This document shows positions 54,329 to 64,000 of a DNA stretch of 64,000 nt, one piece after another. Under the pieces are notes generated by a model. The model searched no databases and had not been told where the DNA came from. It saw only the letters and a list, made by a program, of their open reading frames with translations. Positions within the stretch are counted from its first letter, which is position 1. Every line of letters starts with the position of its first letter. The position numbers and the translations under genes were made by a program. The DNA comes from Charina bottae (lineage: Eukaryota > Chordata > Lepidosauria > Squamata > Charinaidae), in NCBI GenBank assembly GCA_023362775.1, contig JALMGJ010000006.1, positions 8,827,001 through 8,891,000 on the forward strand. Reading direction: 5' to 3'.

Positions 54329-54480
54329 GTTCTTTTCTTTTCTTTTCTTTTCTTTTCTTTTCTTTTCTTTTCTTTTCTTTTCTTTTCTTTTCTTTTCTTT
54401 TCTTTTCTTTTCTTTTCTTTTCTTTTCTTTTCTTTTCTTTTCTTGACCAAGCAAGCAAGCAAGCAAGCAACCAAGCAAAT
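54329..54480. repeat. (TTTTC)n array, then (AAGC)n and (AAAT)n
   Basis: A TTTTC array of about 115 bp is followed by short AAGC and AAAT runs. The minus strand reads as a Lys/Glu-rich frame, an artefact. Confidence 0.95.
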
Positions 54481-54859
54481 AAATAAATAAATAAAGACAG
54501 GAATAGCAACATCATACCGGTGTCAACACAAAATACAAACACAAAATTCATATCCTTGGAATTCAGAACGAAGAAAGTAAGCAATCTGTATATAATATTT
54601 AAAACAGGACGGGGACATAAAAGGAAGATGCCTGAAAATTTATGTCACGTTTAAAACAATGAAGCAGCTTTAAACAAATTGCATCCCTTTGATCGGAAAT
54701 GTTTAATTACATGTTGATAAATCAGCAATGCTCATCTTTCCTGGGTTCATAATAAGCAGGTGGGCAGTGGATGGAGCTGAATCAGCAAAGGGTTTTCTTT
54801 ACCAGATTGTGAGAAATGATTAGATATTTTTTACCCAGTCCTATCCCTTGCACCAGAAT

Positions 54860-56270
54860 TTGGCACAGTTAATATCTTTTTGCCATATCTGGAAGGCTTT
54901 CCTTTTCTTGTCAATAATATGTTCAATCTCACTATCGTTCTCATCAAACCAGTCCTGATGTCTCTTAGTTTGGTATCCGATAGTTTGTTCACAGGCTGAA
55001 ATAATAGAAGTCTTCAATTTAATAAATTTGTGAACATCTTGCGGCTACTCCATGACGACATGATGGCAACAATCCTGAATAACAATGGTTCTCAAAGCAA
55101 TCCATTTAAAGTGGAATCCGGTGTTAAACAGGGATGTGTTATTGCTCCAACCTTATTCGCTATCTTCATCGCTATGATTATACACCTTGTTGAAGAGAAA
55201 CTTCCTACTAGTGTAGAAATTATATATCGAACAGATGGAAAGCTTTTTAATCTTAGTAGGCTGAAAGCAAAAAATAAGGTAATTACAACTTCTGTTATAG
55301 AACTTCAATATGCTGATGATAACGTAGTCTGTGCACACTCCGAGGAAGATCTTCAAACTATCCTAAACATCTTTGCAGAAGCATATGAAAAGCTCGGCCT
55401 CTCGATTAACATTAAAAAAAACCAAAGTGCTTTACCAGCAAGTTCGAACCAATCCCTCCGCAGCGCCATCAATCCAGCTTAAAGGTGTGTCACTAGAAAA
55501 TGTCAACCACTTTTCTTATCTCGGCAGCCATCTATCTACAAAAGCCGACATCGACGCTGAAATTCAGCATCGCCTGAGCTCTGCGAATGTAGCTTTCTCC
55601 CGAATGAAGCGTAGAGTGTTTGAGGATCGGGACATTCGCAGGGAGACCAAAATGCTTGTTTACAAAGCCATTGTACTACCAACCCTTCTGTACGCCTGTG
55701 AAACATGGACCCTCTACAAACGCCACCTCCAACTTCTTGAAAGATTCCATCAACGCTGCCTCCAAAAAACTCTGCAAATTACTTGGGAAGATAGGCAGAC
55801 TAATGTTAGCGTATTAGAAGAAGCGAAAACCACCAGCATTGAAACAATGATCATCCAACATCAACTTCGCTGGACCGGTCATGTTGTTTGAATGCCTGAC
55901 CATTGTCTTCCAAAGCAGCTACTTTACTCCCAACTTAAGAATGGAAAACGGAATATTGGTGGACAGCAAAAGAGATTCAAAGACACTCTCAAAGCTAATT
56001 TTAAAAAATGTAATATCAGCATTGAGAACTGGGAAGCCCTAACTCATGAGCGTTTCAATTGGAGGTCAGCCTTTATTAGTGGCGCTATGGACTTTGAAGA
56101 AGCACGAGTACGGGGCAAAAGGGAGAAAAGAGCTAAAAGGAAGGCACATCAGGCAAACCCTCGTCATGACCGTCTCCCACCCGGAAACCTATGCCCTCAT
56201 TGTGGGAGGTTGTGCGGATCCAGAATTGGCCTTTATAGCCACTTACGGATCCACCGTTAAAATTTTACCT
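54860..56270 (+). mobile_element. Non-LTR retrotransposon with 5' inversion
   Basis: 54860-55020 encodes, on the minus strand, a pre-RT segment ('HQDWFDENDSEIEHIIDKK'). From 55030 the plus strand encodes RT palm to C-terminus. Facing orientation within one copy is the hallmark of twin priming during target-primed integration. It ends in a C2H2-type finger. I believe it is RTE-like but leave the clade open. Confidence 0.8.
55030..56260 (+). pseudogene. Reverse transcriptase C-terminal half with C2H2 finger, broken
   Basis: Motifs in order: 'SGVKQGCVIAPTLFAIFIAM' (RT motif B), 'ELQYADDNVVCAHSEEDL' (catalytic YADD), then 'NHFSYLGSHLS' and 'LLYACETWTLYKRHLQLLER', 'HQLRWTGHV', and a terminal finger 'CPHCGRLCGSRIGLYSHLRI'. 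A frameshift near 55420 (in a run of A) and a TGA at 55889-55891 break the frame. Not functional. Confidence 0.85.
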
Positions 56271-56329
56271 TTGGAAGACAATCTTACTTGGCTACGAGTG
56301 ATCGCCAATGATGATGATGACCAGAATTT

Positions 56330-56825
56330 GGAAGTCAGACTACTCATTACAGGCTGGCCCCCACTCCTGGATTTAACTGGGTTATTACCATGGCATAAGG
56401 CCTGGTTACTTGAGGAACCATCTGTCTCCCATAGAATCTGCCCATCCAATTCGATCTGGCAGGATTGGCACATTCTGGGTTCCATCGATTAAACAATGCC
56501 ACCTATCGGGACCCTGGAAGTGCACCTTCTCTGTAGCAGCACCTGCTTCCTGGAATGAGGTTCCCCCCAAAATTTGAATGGCTCCCACCCTACTGGCATT
56601 TCAAAGGGCCTCAAAGACCTGGCTCTTCACCCAGGCCTTTGGAGAGGACAACTGACTCCCCTTTCTTCCTTTCTGTTCCCCTCTGGGTTTATTTTCTTGG
56701 CCATCGTTGTTCTTCTGTCTTGTGTCATTTTGGTGTTTTCTGTATTTGTCTTTAACGTTTTAACAGTTGTAAACTGCCCCGAGTTACTGGGAGTTGGGTG
56801 GCATATAAATTTAATACATTATTAT
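56330..56825 (+). mobile_element. Second L2/CR1 family, 3' end, old
   Basis: The plus strand has a decayed 'FSVAAPASWNEVPP' and 'FQRASKTWLF' and the tail 'gtaaactgccccgagttac', 'gttgggtggcatataaattt'. It is more diverged than the main LINE family. Confidence 0.75.
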
Positions 56826-56849
56826 GGTTGGTCACACAGTCAGCCAGAT

Positions 56850-57425
56850 GTTTAGGCTGGATTTGGCATTTTTGTCTACCTATTGAGTCCTTCTCAAGGA
56901 CCTGGGATAGGCAGATGCTGTTTAATAATATTAAAGGTATTGTCGCAGTATATAGGCTGTTCCAAGTAAAGCTGCCTTTTGCAATTGACTGGTGGTGATT
57001 TTGTCAATGCCGATGGTCTTCAAGTGGTGCTCCAGATGTTTTGGAATTGCACCCAAGGCACCAATTACTATTGGTACTCTTTGCTTTCTTTTGCCATAGT
57101 TGTTCTATTTGCAGGTCTTTATATTTTGTGATTTTCTCCAGTTCTTTCTCTTCTATTCTGCTGTCTCCAGGTATTGCAATGTCCACTATCCAGACTTTTT
57201 TGTCTTTCTTATCAACAGTTGTTAAGTCTGGGGTGTTGTGTGGCAGGTGCTTGTCTGTTTGAATTCTGAAGTCCCAGAGCACTTTAGCTTCTCCATTTTC
57301 TATTACTTCGTCTATTTTGAGGTCCCACCAGTTCTTGCTTGCAGGCAACTGGTATTTCTTGCAGATATTCCAATGCACCATTGTTGCTACTTTGTCATGC
57401 CGTTGTTTGTAGTCAGTCTGTGCGA
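56850..57425 (-). mobile_element. R4/Dong-like LINE, C-terminal endonuclease fragment
   Basis: The minus strand encodes 'KYQLPASKNWWDLKI', 'VLWDFRIQTDKHLPHNTPDL' and 'KVWIVDIAIPGDSRIEEKEL'. This is the restriction-like endonuclease pattern (PD...D) at the C-terminus of R4/Dong-type elements. Only this 3' piece is present; a GAT microsatellite (57426-57448) lies upstream. Confidence 0.75.
57004..57381 (-). pseudogene. Restriction-like endonuclease domain, fragment
   Basis: 125 open codons. The PD at 'HNTPDLTTVDKK' and the Asp in 'VWIVDIAIPG' would be metal-binding residues. The protein lacks its RT, so the element is dead. The first Met here is internal to a longer ancestral frame. Confidence 0.7.
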
Positions 57426-57448
57426 TGATGATGATGATGATGATGATT

Positions 57449-57815
57449 TACCTGTTAGCATACATATACATCAGGTCATGTTTCTTGGAGAGAAGTACTT
57501 TCCTGGATGGAAAGAATTAACTTTTACAGATGCTGATAAAAATAGTTAATCTGACTCTCACCTATTTTCATAGAGTTGTTCTGTGGGATGCATTTGTGGC
57601 TATCAAAAGCCGAGGAAGCTACTGAGGCTGTGAAATTGTGCCAGCCTTTTAGAAACAATCTGTGAAAAAGGGACCCTATATCTGCCTTACTTTCATTAAT
57701 ATGTTAATACAGACCGGAAATCCAATCTGTCCAAATTAGTGTTTATTCTGTCAAAAGATGAGCCTTTTAAATAAATCAAATCCTCTATCCATTAACTTTG
57801 TTCTTTTTCTGTTCA
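57449..57815. other. Unassigned sequence
   Basis: Nothing recognised. Confidence 0.5.
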
Positions 57816-57823
57816 TCATACAC

Positions 57824-58092
57824 CAGGGGTGGGGAACCTTTTTTCTGCCAAGGGCCATTTGGATATTTATAACCAGGGACTGGGGGGGTGGGGGGCGGGG
57901 TTTCTGGGATTTCCACAGACCGGGGGCCGGAGTTTGTGGATGGGAGCCAATCACAAGCACTGGGGGGTGGGGTTTGTGGGCGGGAGCCAATCATGTGGAA
58001 GGGGCGGGGTTTGCAGGCAGGAGCCCCGCGGGCCTTAGGCAGGAGCCCCGCGGGCCTTATACGGCCCGCGGGCCTGATGTTGCCCACCCCTG
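57824..58092. mobile_element. 'CAGGGGTGGG' hAT element, 269 bp
   Basis: Inverted ends 'caggggtggggaacc' and 'gttgcccacccctg', perfect TSD 'tcatacac' (57816-57823, 58093-58100). Same family and minisatellite as 53.2 kb, with fewer units. Confidence 0.92.
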
Positions 58093-58100
58093 TCATACAC

Positions 58101-58727
58101 AGTGGATTTTGAACCTGAGATCTTGCACAATCAAGCTGATGACATTAGAACAGGCATTAGCAACCCAGTGCTTGCAGGTGCCAAGCATCAGTTGTGCTCC
58201 AAAACAAGATTTGCAGCTCCCCCAAATTAAGTTTAAATTAAATCAAATTGGGAAAAAAGTGTTAACACTGGCAGAAAAACATGCATGATTCTCAGATCTT
58301 GTGAGATTGCAGCCCTATTGATGGTGAGCATCTCAAGGTTGGTGCAAATGCTGAGGCAGTTTCAGCAGTTTTGTGCAAGATTAGGGGGGGGGAGAGTTTT
58401 TCAAAACTCATGAGCTTGGGAGCAATTTGGAGAAGAGAATTGCCCAAGCTCTTGTGCAAGAGATCATGTAATGATACCTTAAAAGGTTGCCAATGGTCAG
58501 ACCTCATGTTTGCCTGGTTGGCTATGATTTTGATGTTCTGCAAATTTATGAACAACAAAGCATGAAAGAAAGGACAATAGGAACAAATCAGAAGAATTCC
58601 CATGATGGGCCCCTTGGATGGAGCTGAAGATCGGAAGTACTGCATACCATGGGGGCTACTGCAGGGAAGTAGTTTGTGTGGTGGGCATTTTTCAAGTGGA
58701 ACAGGATTCTCAATAGACCTTCTGTAG
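58101..58727. other. Unassigned sequence
   Basis: A 184-codon minus-strand frame spans this stretch (58292-58846) without any domain I recognise. It also crosses the Bov-B tail, so I do not call it a gene. Confidence 0.45.
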
Positions 58728-58770
58728 AGTGAAGAGTCGGACACGACTAAACGACTGAACAACAACAAAA
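58728..58770 (+). mobile_element. Bov-B 3' tail scrap
   Basis: 'gaagagtcggacacgactaa' followed by 'acgactgaacaacaac' is the Bov-B terminal sequence. Confidence 0.7.
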
Positions 58771-59604
58771 GATGTTTGGACCAGATGGGCAGATTTAATT
58801 CTGCTAAAACGTGAAGTGCGTTGGTGAATGGCCGGTTAAAATTCATCTTTCGTGTCTCCTTCTAACATCTAGGAAGATGGAGCTGCTGGGGTTTCCTGTC
58901 CCTCCTTAGCCAAAGATATGGCGGATGGTGCAAAGTGCAAAACTTGCTAACGTCAAGATATACTTGTCAACTTCCTTAAATACAGCAGAGAACCTGACAC
59001 AAGGTTGTCAGATTTGGCAGTAGCATCATGTTAAACATCCTGGGCCATTTCTCTGACATGCATGCAAGCCATCAATCAGCATCTCATAGTATCTCCCAAA
59101 GCCGAACCTTCTAGCAAGCCTGATCAAGAGGTCATCTCTTCCTGCTTTCACGCTTCTATGCTATCCCAGCTACATCATTTGTATGCAGCACCAAACACAG
59201 CTTGAAGTAGAAAGTATAGTTTTGTGTTTTGTTTTCTTCCTTTTTTTAAAAAAAAAAGATAATAAATGGTGCTGCCATTTCTGTTGGTTCCAACGGTTTC
59301 ACAAAGACACAGTGTTCACTTGGCCAAGTCCATAGGGAAGTCATTAGGGCCTCGCGATGCAATTGACTTGCACTACAAGATAGAAACAGAAAATACATCC
59401 AGGCTGCGGGTCTGTTTTTAACCTCCGTAGGAACAGAGATGCTCGTTGTTGTACAGGAGAATTTAAAAAAAAAACAGGAAAGCAAAACAAACAGAAGACA
59501 AGTTGGTGGGAATTGACCGTTCTCTTCTTAGTGTTGGTCTCTTAAGGCTGTGTTTGTTCACACATGGAAAAAAGCACAGTGCAAAAAGAAATCTTGGTGT
59601 GACT
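58771..59604. other. Unassigned sequence
   Basis: Nothing recognised. Confidence 0.5.
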
Positions 59605-59612
59605 CTCTTAAG

Positions 59613-59751
59613 CAGTGTTTCTCAACCTTGGCAACTTTAAGATGTGTGGACTTCAACTTCCAGAATTCCCCACACAACTCCCATTGCTGGCTGGGGAATT
59701 CTGGGAGTTGAAGTCCACACATCTTAAAGTTGCCAAGGTTGAGAAACACTG
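59613..59751. mobile_element. 'CAGTGTTTCTCAACC' hAT element, 139 bp
   Basis: Inverted ends 'cagtgtttctcaaccttgg' and 'ccaaggttgagaaacactg', TSD 'ctcttaag'/'ctctaaag' (7 of 8). Confidence 0.88.
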
Positions 59752-59759
59752 CTCTAAAG

Positions 59760-60716
59760 ATTAGAATGGAGACAAATGGCTTTTCAAAGCTCTTCCCCCA
59801 AATCCATGAGTGGAGGAACCAGGGTTGGGGGTGATTGTTCCAAATTTCTCCAGGAGAGGGACAATATTCTCAAGGACAATTGTTCCACTCCTGGAAAAGC
59901 CCCATGGAAGGAGTTCTCTTCAGACGATGACCACCAGCCATCCTGCCAATTAAATCCTCTACAATGAAAAATCCACCCATATCATGGCGCCCCTATTAGT
60001 AAATGAACACAACAGCATCATGCTCCATCTAGGGGGATTTCTCCAAAACCCTCATCTCCTTGAAAAGGGAACTGAAAGCAACATCTCAATCATCAAACTG
60101 AGTAAGAAGTGGTTCCACAAAATGCTTATTTTTCTTGACTTGGTGCCACTAAAATGTTTCACCAATGTGCGTGGTCCCTCTTTAGGCATCCACCATATAG
60201 AGGCAAACAGAAAGAAATTGTGGATGTCCCTTTGCTCCCCTCTCCAAATTCTGGAATTGTTTTTAAGCATTCATGGTTCAGCATAAAGTGATGGAGGAAG
60301 TCAAGCTGAATGAATTTATGAGTCCTAGGAGGTAATGGAGTCAACACCTTCTCTGGGGATAGGATCAAGAAAGTCACAACGGCAGCCCAGATTGTGCAAT
60401 CGAAGCCCCTCCCATTCTTTTATTCCACAAGCACATAAGGAACTTTGATTGTGCTATTTCAGCTGCCATTGTGACTTTTTTTACCATGCCTTGCGGACAC
60501 TCCTGTATGTTTGGGTTGTGGATGTTTTTTTATATCTGTAAACCAGAAAGAGTCATAAGATTGTGGTGGTTTAAAGATCTAATCAATAAATGAATAAATA
60601 AATTATTAAGTAATCACAGGTTGTGATTCATTAAAATCAATTGTGCAGAAACAGGCACTGAGAAGTAACCAGATAGAAAGAGAGCCTCTGTATCAACTTA
60701 CCATCCAGTATATAAG
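59760..60716. other. Mostly unassigned; unnamed repeat at 60370-60510
   Basis: 60370-60510 holds both orientations of the repeat seen at 40.3 and 49.35 kb ('gattgtgcaatcgaag', 'gctgccattgtgac'). The remainder is not recognised. Confidence 0.45.
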
Positions 60717-60717
60717 G

Positions 60718-60785
<68 letters not shown>
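60717..60785. repeat. (ATT)n(ACT)n microsatellite
   Basis: Compound trinucleotide repeat. Confidence 0.92.
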
Positions 60786-60786
<1 letters not shown>

Positions 60787-62170
60787 GCTCTGTGGCCTAC
60801 TGTTAATCTCTTTGAAATGAGTAAAAGATTAGCAAAATTTTCTCCAGGGCTTTTAAGAACTCTCATATTTTAATATCCAACTTCCAGGTAGAGAAACGGG
60901 GACATTTCTGTAGTTTTATTTCTTTAGCGAAAAGATTTTAAGAGAAGTCCGTTCCCCTCACAGTGCTGTGTGGCTTCCAGCAACAGGTTAAAGCATCACT
61001 AAGAACCCATTAAAATTAAATTAGAAAACTAATCAAATAAATTTAAAGTTATAACAAGTACAAATATGGAGCTGCCACAATAACCTCTAAAGGTCCTGGG
61101 GAAATAAGTGTGTTTAAGTGTGATGTGTGATAAGAGGGTGGCTTCCATCCACGTTTTAATAGTTTTAGTTTCTCAACACACACAGAGCAAAATTGCCAGG
61201 GAATTCATTCCCTTTCATTTATATAATGCATGCCAACTTTCTCTATAGCATGTTATTTCAGCTAGCTCTTTAGAACTCTGCAAAACCCTTGTTGCTATTG
61301 TAGCTAATTTGAAATTTGTGGCATTTTTCTACAACTCTGGATAATCTTGATCTTTGCAGAATTGGCCAACAACCAGCTCACACACCTGCCTCACACAATG
61401 GATGATCCTACAATGCGTTTATTAAATGAACACGTGCATTTGTGTGTGAGCGCGTGTATGTGTGTATGCTTGTGTTCATTAGAAGCATTTTTACTCTGCT
61501 TTTCAGCCCTGAAAGGCTGGCAGAACATGACATAATCAATGAAGCCGAAGGAAAAAAAAAGGAAATGAAAGAAGGCCCACAATCCAAAAGGCGAGGCATA
61601 CAAGGAAAAAGGGATAGTGAGGGAAGAGGAAAAAGGAAGCCGGGCCACAGGTTCTTAAACCTAAATAACATTTTTTATATCAACCGAATGCAGGTTGTTT
61701 ACTTGCCATTATTCCAAGGAACTCGGTGGCTACCCTCCACCCTTCCCTAATTTTACGATTCTACAAGGTAGGTAAGGCTGAAAGGTTGTGACATTGGCCA
61801 CTGTTGCAGATCTTCCAGTTTTACGGAGGTAGTGAAGGGGCAGCTAACGCAGATAGTCCAGCTGATAGGCTGACCAACCACCCTTTCCTCAGAATACATC
61901 TGCATTTTCTAAGCTCCAACCAACCCTTTTTCTATTTAGTTTATGTGACCTGACCATCAACCCTGAGGTTTTATAATTGCTGGAAGGGGTTTGGCACATG
62001 CATTGAAGAGGACAGATCGAGGTCACGTTGACTAGATTGGATCTGACGACTTTTTCAGAAACACGAAGGTCAGTTTGGAGTAATCTGCCTGGGTGGAGTG
62101 CTTCCTGTATATGATTCTTCCATATTTTGAGCTGCATCATTCCTAGTCTAGGCTGCAAGTTTGTCATACT
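60786..62170. other. Unassigned sequence
   Basis: No supported gene; see the rejected LRR-like frame at 61.35 kb. Confidence 0.5.
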
Positions 62171-62178
62171 ATATAAAT

Positions 62179-62306
62179 CAGTGTTTCTCAACCTTGGCAA
62201 CTTGAAGATGTGGGGACTTCAACTCCCAGAATTCCCCAGCCAGCAAGGGAGAATTCTGGGAGTTGAAGTCCCCACATCTTCAAGCTGCCAAGGTTGAGAA
62301 ACACTG
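62179..62306. mobile_element. 'CAGTGTTTCTCAACC' hAT element, 128 bp
   Basis: Inverted ends 'cagtgtttctcaaccttgg' and 'ccaaggttgagaaacactg'; decayed TSD (6 of 8). Confidence 0.85.
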
Positions 62307-62574
62307 AGATTAATGCTCACTGCAGACCTGTTGCATCTCAAATCTTTCCACCAGCAACCAAAGTTTCCATTGTATTATAAGCCAGGTGATGCAAGCATCT
62401 TTTCTCACTCAACCGAGCAGCTTCTAAAGTTACTTTCATGACTGATGGAGCAACTAGAGAATTCGATGAGTTCTGGATTGTCTTTTTTGTTAGAGGGGAA
62501 AAAAGAATCCTGTAAACAAACTTCTAAATTATAGGTTCTGATTGTTGGAACTCCTAAGTTGGAATAGACAACTT

Positions 62575-62637
62575 CATCCAGGAATCCTGGGAGTTGAAGT
62601 CCACACATCTTCAAGTTGCCAAGGTTGAAAAACACGG
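62575..62637. mobile_element. 'CAGTGTTTCTCAACC' hAT element, right-end fragment
   Basis: 'gggagttgaagtccacacat' then 'gccaaggttgaaaaacac' is a decayed right arm. Confidence 0.7.
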
Positions 62638-64000
62638 CTTTAGGCTTTACTAACCTTCCCAGATTTGGAGTTGAAATTGATCCTGGACAGAAATCCCTGA
62701 TGTTGCTCTACAGAGCAAGCCTATGCATGTCAACATAGAAGTACTAAGACCCATTCGCACAGCTCCTTTAGTTTGGTTACTAAACCCATCTTCTCAGTTC
62801 ACCTTTCCTGGGAATCCCATGACCTGAAGTCCATGAATTTGGGGAACGTCAAGGCCAAGGAATGTTGTGTGTTACATTGTCTGCCTCTGCTTGCTACAAG
62901 AGGCTAGATGGCTGCCACCACTGGAAGAGATTTAGTGACTGATGGGCAGCAGCTATCACTCCTTTGCCTTGATCCCTTGAAGAAGTGCTGAGATTGAGTG
63001 CATGGAGAGTGCACTGCCCAGCGGCTGTGGTCACAAAGGAAGTTCACTGTCATTTGGATATGAGAGGACGTTGCTCTGCATCCTATTCTAGCTCTTTAAT
63101 CTTCCCCAAACCCCTCATTGGGCACCCACCTGGAATAGTGGCCCACCATTCTTTGTTTCCCCCTCTTGATTTTGCTGCCCCCTCCTTTTTCCCAAGAACA
63201 AACCCAGATGGTTTTATCAAGTTGCGGGCGAGCTGCATTTGGGGTAGCCACGTTATAACTCAGAAACATCTGCAGGATGGAAGGATGTCATCAGAAGGAC
63301 AAAAGCAGTGTGATGCCAGTGTGATGCAAGTGATGTGGGTGGACACATACCAAAGGGGTGGAGCTTGTGTCATGACAGCACAACACTTTTGTCATCTTCC
63401 TCTGGTGGACTTTCTATACCTTTCCCTCAATGCATGCAATTCTGCAAATAATTTCCCCTAATATATGTAACACTTTCCCTTCATTCTGTTGGCAGGTTAT
63501 TCAGTCTTCTAACCCTTCCTTCTATCGATTTCATACTTTCTCTTCCTGCATGCATTCTATTTTCACTCCTATTTCTTTCACTTCTTTTCTTCTATGATTG
63601 AGAGGCGTGTGTCAACATTCTCTTTCCATGGACAATAATCCTTCCTTGGTGTCTTAGGCAGCTGTTAAATCTCTGTTCATTGCGAGAAAACTCTTTTCAT
63701 TACACTGTTTCGTCCTAGGACATATTGGCAACTAGGAAGACTATAAAGTGATGGAAAATATATATCAAAGGAGCAGTTGCACCTTCTGCTACCCCAAACA
63801 ATAATGCCAGTTCAGAAAGAAAGAATGTCAAGAGAAATTCAGAAGAAATTCTCAAGTGCCCTGAGAATAAGGTAGAAAAACAGAAGCCTCTTGGACAGGA
63901 AGAAGAAAGAGAGAGAGAAAAATTGCATAACAGATTTCAGCAAAGCATTCAAATATTCTTTAATTTGAATGTCTGATTAGTTCTATATAATCTGAAAAAT
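62638..64000. other. Unassigned sequence
   Basis: The 158-codon plus frame at 62985-63461 has no domain I recognise. Nothing else is supported. Confidence 0.45.

Noticed and set aside
54270..54584. Lys/Glu-rich minus-strand frame
   Set aside because: Produced by the TTTTC pentanucleotide array.
58292..58846. 184-codon minus-strand frame
   Set aside because: It overlaps a Bov-B 3' tail on the other strand and has no recognisable motif.
61347..61535. Frame with 'ELANNQLTHLP', resembling one leucine-rich repeat, after an AG splice-acceptor-like site
   Set aside because: Only one repeat-like segment, no second exon or clear donor, and the frame runs into a GT-rich repeat. Chance similarity is more likely.
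62985..63461. 158-codon plus-strand frame
   Set aside because: No recognisable domain, no neighbouring exons, and low-complexity composition. It may be random or an unnamed repeat.

Overview
The window looks like transposon-dense, AT-rich nuclear DNA of a squamate reptile (lizard or snake; I cannot place it more finely). The grounds are the repeat community: tRNA-derived SINEs with a Bov-B type 3' end and an ACCTTT tail (Sauria SINE type), Bov-B 3' ends, L2/CR1-type LINEs whose 3' tail reads 'gccgcccagagtc...gggcggtataaataaa', MIR-like SINEs, many short hAT and TA-flanked MITEs, and abundant microsatellites. I found no host protein-coding gene, tRNA gene or rRNA gene that I can support. The long open frames all belong to mobile elements or to tandem repeats whose period is a multiple of three.

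Layout. 0-6 kb: an L2 fragment, a MIR-like SINE with a six-fold internal expansion interrupted by a hAT element, a TA-flanked MITE, a chimeric SINE, and a 1.7-kb internally deleted L1 with a 20-bp target-site duplication (TSD). 6-12 kb: mostly unrecognised DNA, then old L2 copies invaded by a Penelope-like element (PLE) and by MITEs. 12-20 kb: two PLE terminal structures, two Sauria-type SINEs, an L1 3' end with a 23-bp TSD, the second chimeric SINE, and two facing CTCF-like motifs. 20.5-29.3 kb: a nearly complete L2/CR1-type LINE on the minus strand, split in its endonuclease domain by a 5.15-kb Ty1/copia element with 740-bp LTRs and a 5-bp TSD. 30-38 kb: a cluster of TGACGT motifs, a second L2 copy, hAT elements and a solo LTR. 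38-49 kb: L1 3' ends, a composite SINE-bounded insertion and long microsatellites. 49.7-57.4 kb: two palindromic PLE insertions, a Bov-B 3' end, a non-LTR element with a 5' inversion, another L2/CR1 end, and an R4/Dong-like C-terminal endonuclease fragment. 57.4-64 kb: hAT elements and mostly unrecognised DNA.

How it fits together. The window is a stratified record of retrotransposition. At least six reverse-transcriptase lineages are represented (L1, L2/CR1, Bov-B/RTE, R4/Dong-like, Penelope-like, Ty1/copia), and several non-autonomous families appear to depend on them: SINEs carrying Bov-B or L2 tails, an ORF2-less L1, and a copia element with a decayed interior between near-identical LTRs. 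The observations I rate highest are hammerhead-ribozyme-like cores in three PLE families, the copia insertion, and the composite SINE unit bounded by a single TSD. If a host gene spans this window, only intron or intergenic sequence is visible.
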